Source: Spirochaeta sp.
GTDB taxonomy: Bacteria > Spirochaetota > Spirochaetia > DSM-27196 > Alkalispirochaetaceae
NCBI GenBank assembly: GCA_027859055.1
Contig: JAQIBO010000251.1
Coordinates: 1-15,299, forward strand
DNA length: 15,299 bases
Direction: 5' to 3'
The position numbers and the translations under genes were made by a program. Numbering within the stretch: the stretch's first letter is position 1; every line of letters begins with the position of its first letter. Positions 13,321 through 15,299 of the stretch are shown here, in pieces. Under the pieces are notes generated by a model. That model saw nothing but the letters and a program-made list of their open reading frames with translations, was not told the origin of the DNA and searched no databases.

Positions 13321-14162
13321 TCACGGTTCAGAATCACCACCAGACCCAACGATCACCCCTTCCAGAGCTGCTGCAACCGGTCCCATATCCAGAAGCTGGA
13401 GGTGGGCGTAGTGGCTCTGCATCGCCGCAAGGGCCGCTCCGGCGGGAGATGTCCACCCGAGGTATTCCGCAACGGCGAGGGGCGGTGCTCCGGCGATCAA
13501 CGCGTGCGTATTGGCGCTGTGACGAACAGAGTGCCACGTTGGCGAGATCATACGAGCATCGGCGTTGCAGATTACCTGGGTCTCCGGGGCCACCAGCTCC
13601 GGTGCTTTCGCGCGCATCGCGTTGTAGTGCCGTTGCAACTCGTCTTTCACGAACGGGGGGAGCGGGAGATTCGGCCGGAGCTTTCCCCATTTGGGCGGCC
13701 CCGTTGGTGCCTGCGTGGCCTGGGAGAGAGTGCTCTCCACAATAGATACCGTTCCGGCGGTCAGGTCTACGTTTTCCCACCGGAGGGCTCGGAGCTCGGC
13801 CTGCCGGATACCCAGGCCCATCGCCAGCACGAGGGAGGTGACGGGCCGTGTATCCAGATTATCTTTGAACCCATGGGATGACTTACCAAGAAATGTTATC
13901 GCCGCGGGATTGGTGAACAGATCGCCGCGTTCATACGCCTCCGCAAACACCAGCTTTATCGCTTTGAACGCTGACTGGCCAACGCGACCGCCGGGCGTTT
14001 TGCGTATTCTGCAAACGGTACCAGGGCCTCGGGATTTGCCTGATCGGCGAGGGCGTCCATAAAGCGTTTTATCTGTTTGCGCGCCAGTGTCGGTGCGTTC
14101 CTCGTGGTCTTCGACCCCTGCGGTACGTACCTGTTGAGGACTCGGTCACCAGCCTCGGTCAT
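13321..14162 (-). pseudogene. Tyrosine recombinase/integrase with a single frameshift
   Basis: Frame 1 (14162 to about 14002) gives MTEAGDRVLNRYVPQGSKTT and the SAM-like core-binding part PTLARKQIKRFMDALADQ…VPFAEYAK. The next frame gives TPGGRVGQSAFKAIKLVFAE and the whole catalytic domain to the stop at 13321. Catalytic residues are present: Arg in GLGIRQAELRALRW, His-x-x-Arg in TWHSVRHSANTHALIAG, Trp in EYLGWTS (where many members have His) and Tyr in QSHYAHL. The shift lies at a run of four T at 13998-14001, where one added base restores the frame, so either a recent mutation or a sequencing error is possible. The first 20 or so codons fall in a 74-bp repeat also found at 14841-14914. Such enzymes insert genomic islands, often at tRNA genes, and a tRNA-Arg lies 0.9 kb away. 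Confidence 0.85.
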
Positions 14163-14176
14163 CGGGCCTTCGGCTT
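14103..14176. repeat. 74-bp direct repeat, copy 1 (5' end of integrase)
   Basis: About 84% identical (62 of 74) to 14841-14914 in the same orientation, with a shared core from CTGCGGTACG to the closing CGGCTT. On the minus strand both copies carry an SD-like GAAGG/GAGGG and an ATG, followed by M-(T/P)-EAGDRVL. It covers the integrase start codon and first codons. Confidence 0.65.
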
Positions 14177-14321
14177 AAGAGGCGAGGGTTTACAGGCGTG
14201 ATATTGCTTGCGAAAAACTGATCTACGTTGGAAAGGTTTTTCAAACGGGAGATCGAGCCAGTATTTACGCCTCGTTCGAATTGTTATAACGTAAAGGCAT
14301 ATCGTGTGGAGGTTCAGATCG

Positions 14322-14657
14322 TTGTCCGAACAAATTGCTCAGATAGAAGAAGATCCCGTCTTATCAGCATTTCTCGGAATCCTTCGCGGTAAGCTGGGTA
14401 TACGTCTTCGCGAAGTCTGGTTGTTTGGCTCCCGCGCGCGAGGCGATCCTTCCGATGACTCAGACTACGATATATTGGTAGTGGCCGACGGAGAGCTGAA
14501 AGATACCCGGTCGATCGTAGCTGACACGGATTACGACATCCTTACCACGTACAACGAACTGATAGGTGCGATCGTGTATACGCCGGAAATCTGGCAAAGA
14601 AGCAAACACGGCCCCTTGGGAATGAATGTACGTGCTGAGGGCAGGCAAATTGCGTGA
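14322..14657 (+). CDS. MNT-domain minimal nucleotidyltransferase (antitoxin-like)
   Basis: A 111-residue minimal nucleotidyltransferase. The polymerase-beta motif is complete: GSRARGDPSDDSDYDILVV at residues 36-54, with Gly36-Ser37 and the metal-binding Asp48 and Asp50. The C-terminal part TYNELIGAIVYTPEIWQRSK ends in a typical VRAEGRQIA tail. MNT proteins usually pair with HEPN ribonuclease toxins and silence them by adding AMP to a Tyr near the HEPN active site. I chose TTG 14322 because GGAGG (14308-14312) lies nine bases upstream; GTG 14304 is the alternative. TATAAC at 14285-14290 may be its -10. The stop overlaps the GTG start of the next ORF (GTGA), as in MNT-HEPN operons. A 71-bp piece of this gene is copied at 9336-9406. 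Confidence 0.88.
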   Translation: MSEQIAQIEEDPVLSAFLGILRGKLGIRLREVWLFGSRARGDPSDDSDYDILVVADGELKDTRSIVADTDYDILTTYNELIGAIVYTPEIWQRSKHGPLGMNVRAEGRQIA

Positions 14658-14785
14658 AACAGATAAGTGAATCGATACGCAGCGAAGCGCACGATCTGTG
14701 GGCGTTAGTACTGGATTCAATTCTTGAGGCTATCCGCGATTACGTAGACACTCGTTTCGAAATCTCGCTGAAATCATTGGATTGA
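14654..14785 (+). CDS. 43-residue ORF at the HEPN partner position, probably a collapsed HEPN gene
   Basis: Starting at GTG 14654, which overlaps the nucleotidyltransferase stop, the frame encodes MKQISESIRSEAHDLWALVL, then DSILEAIRDYVDTRFEISLK and SLD-stop. HEPN toxins at this position are usually 110-140 residues. The first part could be the start of helix 1, and ILEAIRDYVDTRF resembles the last helix of HEPN proteins, as if the middle had been deleted. The RxxxxH catalytic motif is absent. Similarity is too short for a firm call. The four-base overlap and helical composition support translation, but function as a toxin is unlikely. Confidence 0.42.
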   Translation: MKQISESIRSEAHDLWALVLDSILEAIRDYVDTRFEISLKSLD

Positions 14786-14840
14786 TAATCGTCGATTGCC
14801 AGTTTTCAAGCGGGACAACAACTGTCCCAATCGATCCGAT

Positions 14841-14914
14841 CGTAATCTTCAACCACTGCGGTACGCACCTTTCCAGGACTCGGTCTCCAGCCTCGGGCAT
14901 CGTGCCCTCGGCTT
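14841..14914. repeat. 74-bp direct repeat, copy 2
   Basis: Diverged copy of 14103-14176, 738 bases away. In the minus direction it reads MPEAGDRVLERCVPQWLK and then loses similarity to the integrase at 14841. It contains a small hairpin, GGGCA (14895-14899) with TGCCC (14903-14907), that is broken in the other copy. It lies in the gene-free stretch 14786-15092. Confidence 0.62.
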
Positions 14915-14933
14915 CCGACCCGCCTCCGGTACT

Positions 14934-14954
14934 AAACCGGCATCCTGCCGGTTT
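14934..14954. repeat. Perfect hairpin, 9-bp stem
   Basis: AAACCGGCA and TGCCGGTTT pair perfectly around TCC. The stem ends in TTT on the plus strand and, by symmetry, on the minus strand. It could end transcripts coming from the nucleotidyltransferase genes. The following 14955-15020 is GC-rich with many short GCGC repeats and no gene that I can support. Confidence 0.45.
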
Positions 14955-15025
14955 GCGCTCGCAGCGCTCGCGCCTACGCGGCGCGTTCCTCACCGCTTCG
15001 CGGCTCCGGTACGCCCGCCATCCGT

Positions 15026-15041
15026 TTCGAGTCCTCCCGGG
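15026..15041 (+). repeat. Fragment matching the tRNA-Arg T-arm, inverted
   Basis: TTCGAGTCCTCCCGGG matches the minus-strand tRNA sequence at 15112-15097 with one mismatch, but lies on the opposite strand. The left half of the T-stem is not complementary, so this is not a tRNA gene. It may be the relic of a tRNA 3' end. Confidence 0.45.
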
Positions 15042-15051
15042 TCCCGAACAC

Positions 15052-15091
15052 AAAATAAGGACGACCCGCTTGCGCAGGCCGCCCTTATTTT
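15052..15091 (-). terminator. tRNA-Arg terminator (possibly bidirectional)
   Basis: AAAATAAGG (15052-15060) and CCTTATTTT (15083-15091) form a long stem immediately downstream of the tRNA on the minus strand. The loop is GC-rich and the 3' arm ends in TTATTTT. The same symmetry would serve plus-strand transcripts. Confidence 0.7.
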
Positions 15092-15092
15092 G

Positions 15093-15166
15093 CGCGCCCA
15101 GGAGGACTCGAACCTCCGACCCTCGGCTTAGAAGGCCGATGCTCTATCCAGCTGAGCTATGAGCGC
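15093..15166 (-). tRNA. tRNA-Arg (anticodon TCT)
   Basis: On the minus strand a complete cloverleaf can be drawn. The acceptor stem pairs GCGCTCA with TGGGCGC (one G-T pair), and the D-arm is AGCTCAGCTGGATAGAGC. The anticodon stem CGGCC/GGCCG-type arm carries loop TTCTAAG with anticodon TCT, and the T-stem is GGAGG-TTCGAGT-CCTCC. The discriminator base is G (15093), as usual for tRNA-Arg. CCA is not encoded in full. It reads AGA codons. Confidence 0.95.
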
Positions 15167-15218
15167 ATTGCCGTCGACAGACGGCGCTCCCTGCGAACGC
15201 AGGAAAGGGGCAAATAGG

Positions 15219-15244
15219 AACCTGCAGGCGATTGCCTGCAGGTT
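15219..15244 (-). terminator. Strong hairpin, probable terminator of a gene beyond the right edge
   Basis: AACCTGCAGGC and GCCTGCAGGTT form a perfect 11-bp stem with loop GATT. On the minus strand it is followed by TTCCTATTTG, a loose T-rich tail, so it could end a transcript entering from the right. Two smaller hairpins (15170-15185 and 15190-15203, the latter CCTGCGAACGCAGG) lie between it and the tRNA. Confidence 0.5.
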
Positions 15245-15299
15245 GGGTGTCGCAACAGAACCTCCTTTGCGGTCACCCGGCTCGCGACCGATTGACGAT

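Noticed and set aside
14955..15020. Cluster of GCGC/CGCG short repeats
   Set aside because: No regular spacing or repeat unit as in CRISPR or an iteron origin; GC-rich intergenic sequence with overlapping weak hairpins.

Overview
The window looks like chromosomal DNA of a free-living, moderately GC-rich spirochaete (Spirochaetaceae-like). The main clue is the sugar-binding protein at 8290-9249. Its signal peptide ends AFA-GGSAEEE, a signature very common in spirochaete solute-binding proteins. This assignment is inference; no rRNA or other phylogenetic marker is present.

Layout. (1) 1-911, minus: the start of an unrecognised protein that runs off the left edge. (2) 981-2463, plus: an AbiE-type (type IV) toxin-antitoxin pair, with an inverted repeat spanning its promoter and start codon. 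(3) 2792-3121: a near-perfect 29-bp palindrome followed by a broken Fic-domain (DUF4172 type) gene. (4) 3252-9249: an intact polyol/sugar catabolic locus. A divergent LacI-family repressor faces an ABC ATPase and permease. A second promoter then drives a xylitol-dehydrogenase-like enzyme and the periplasmic binding protein. TTGCGCAA-type palindromes sit at both promoters, in the repressor leader and after the permease, so they are very probably the repressor's operators. At both plus-strand promoters the -35 TTGAC is itself an in-frame TTG, which makes the apparent reading frames too long; I moved both starts downstream. (5) 9336-11135: a dense mosaic of gene fragments on both strands. It holds an MNT nucleotidyltransferase scrap, HsdS and DUF1016 scraps, a DUF2442 stub, a HicA stub beside an intact DUF1902 antitoxin-like gene, an unknown fragment, and a PAS fragment fused tail to tail with a TIGR02391/AbiJ-like fragment. 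(6) 11132-13208, minus: a type I restriction-modification remnant in which hsdM has lost two internal segments, including the SAM-binding motif, while the DUF1016 (PDDEXK) gene is intact. (7) 13321-14162, minus: a frameshifted tyrosine recombinase. (8) 14322-14785, plus: an intact MNT nucleotidyltransferase followed by a 43-residue ORF where a HEPN partner would be expected. (9) 15093-15166, minus: tRNA-Arg(TCT) with its terminator.

Taken together, one well-kept metabolic operon lies inside a decaying defence and toxin-antitoxin island, bordered on the right by an integrase relic and a tRNA gene. Rearrangement junctions can be placed within a few bases in several places. I found no CRISPR array and no complete transposon. 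I also found no clearly new multi-gene system. The most notable items are the intact DUF1016 nuclease in a wrecked RM operon, the operator architecture of the polyol locus, and the fragment mosaic.
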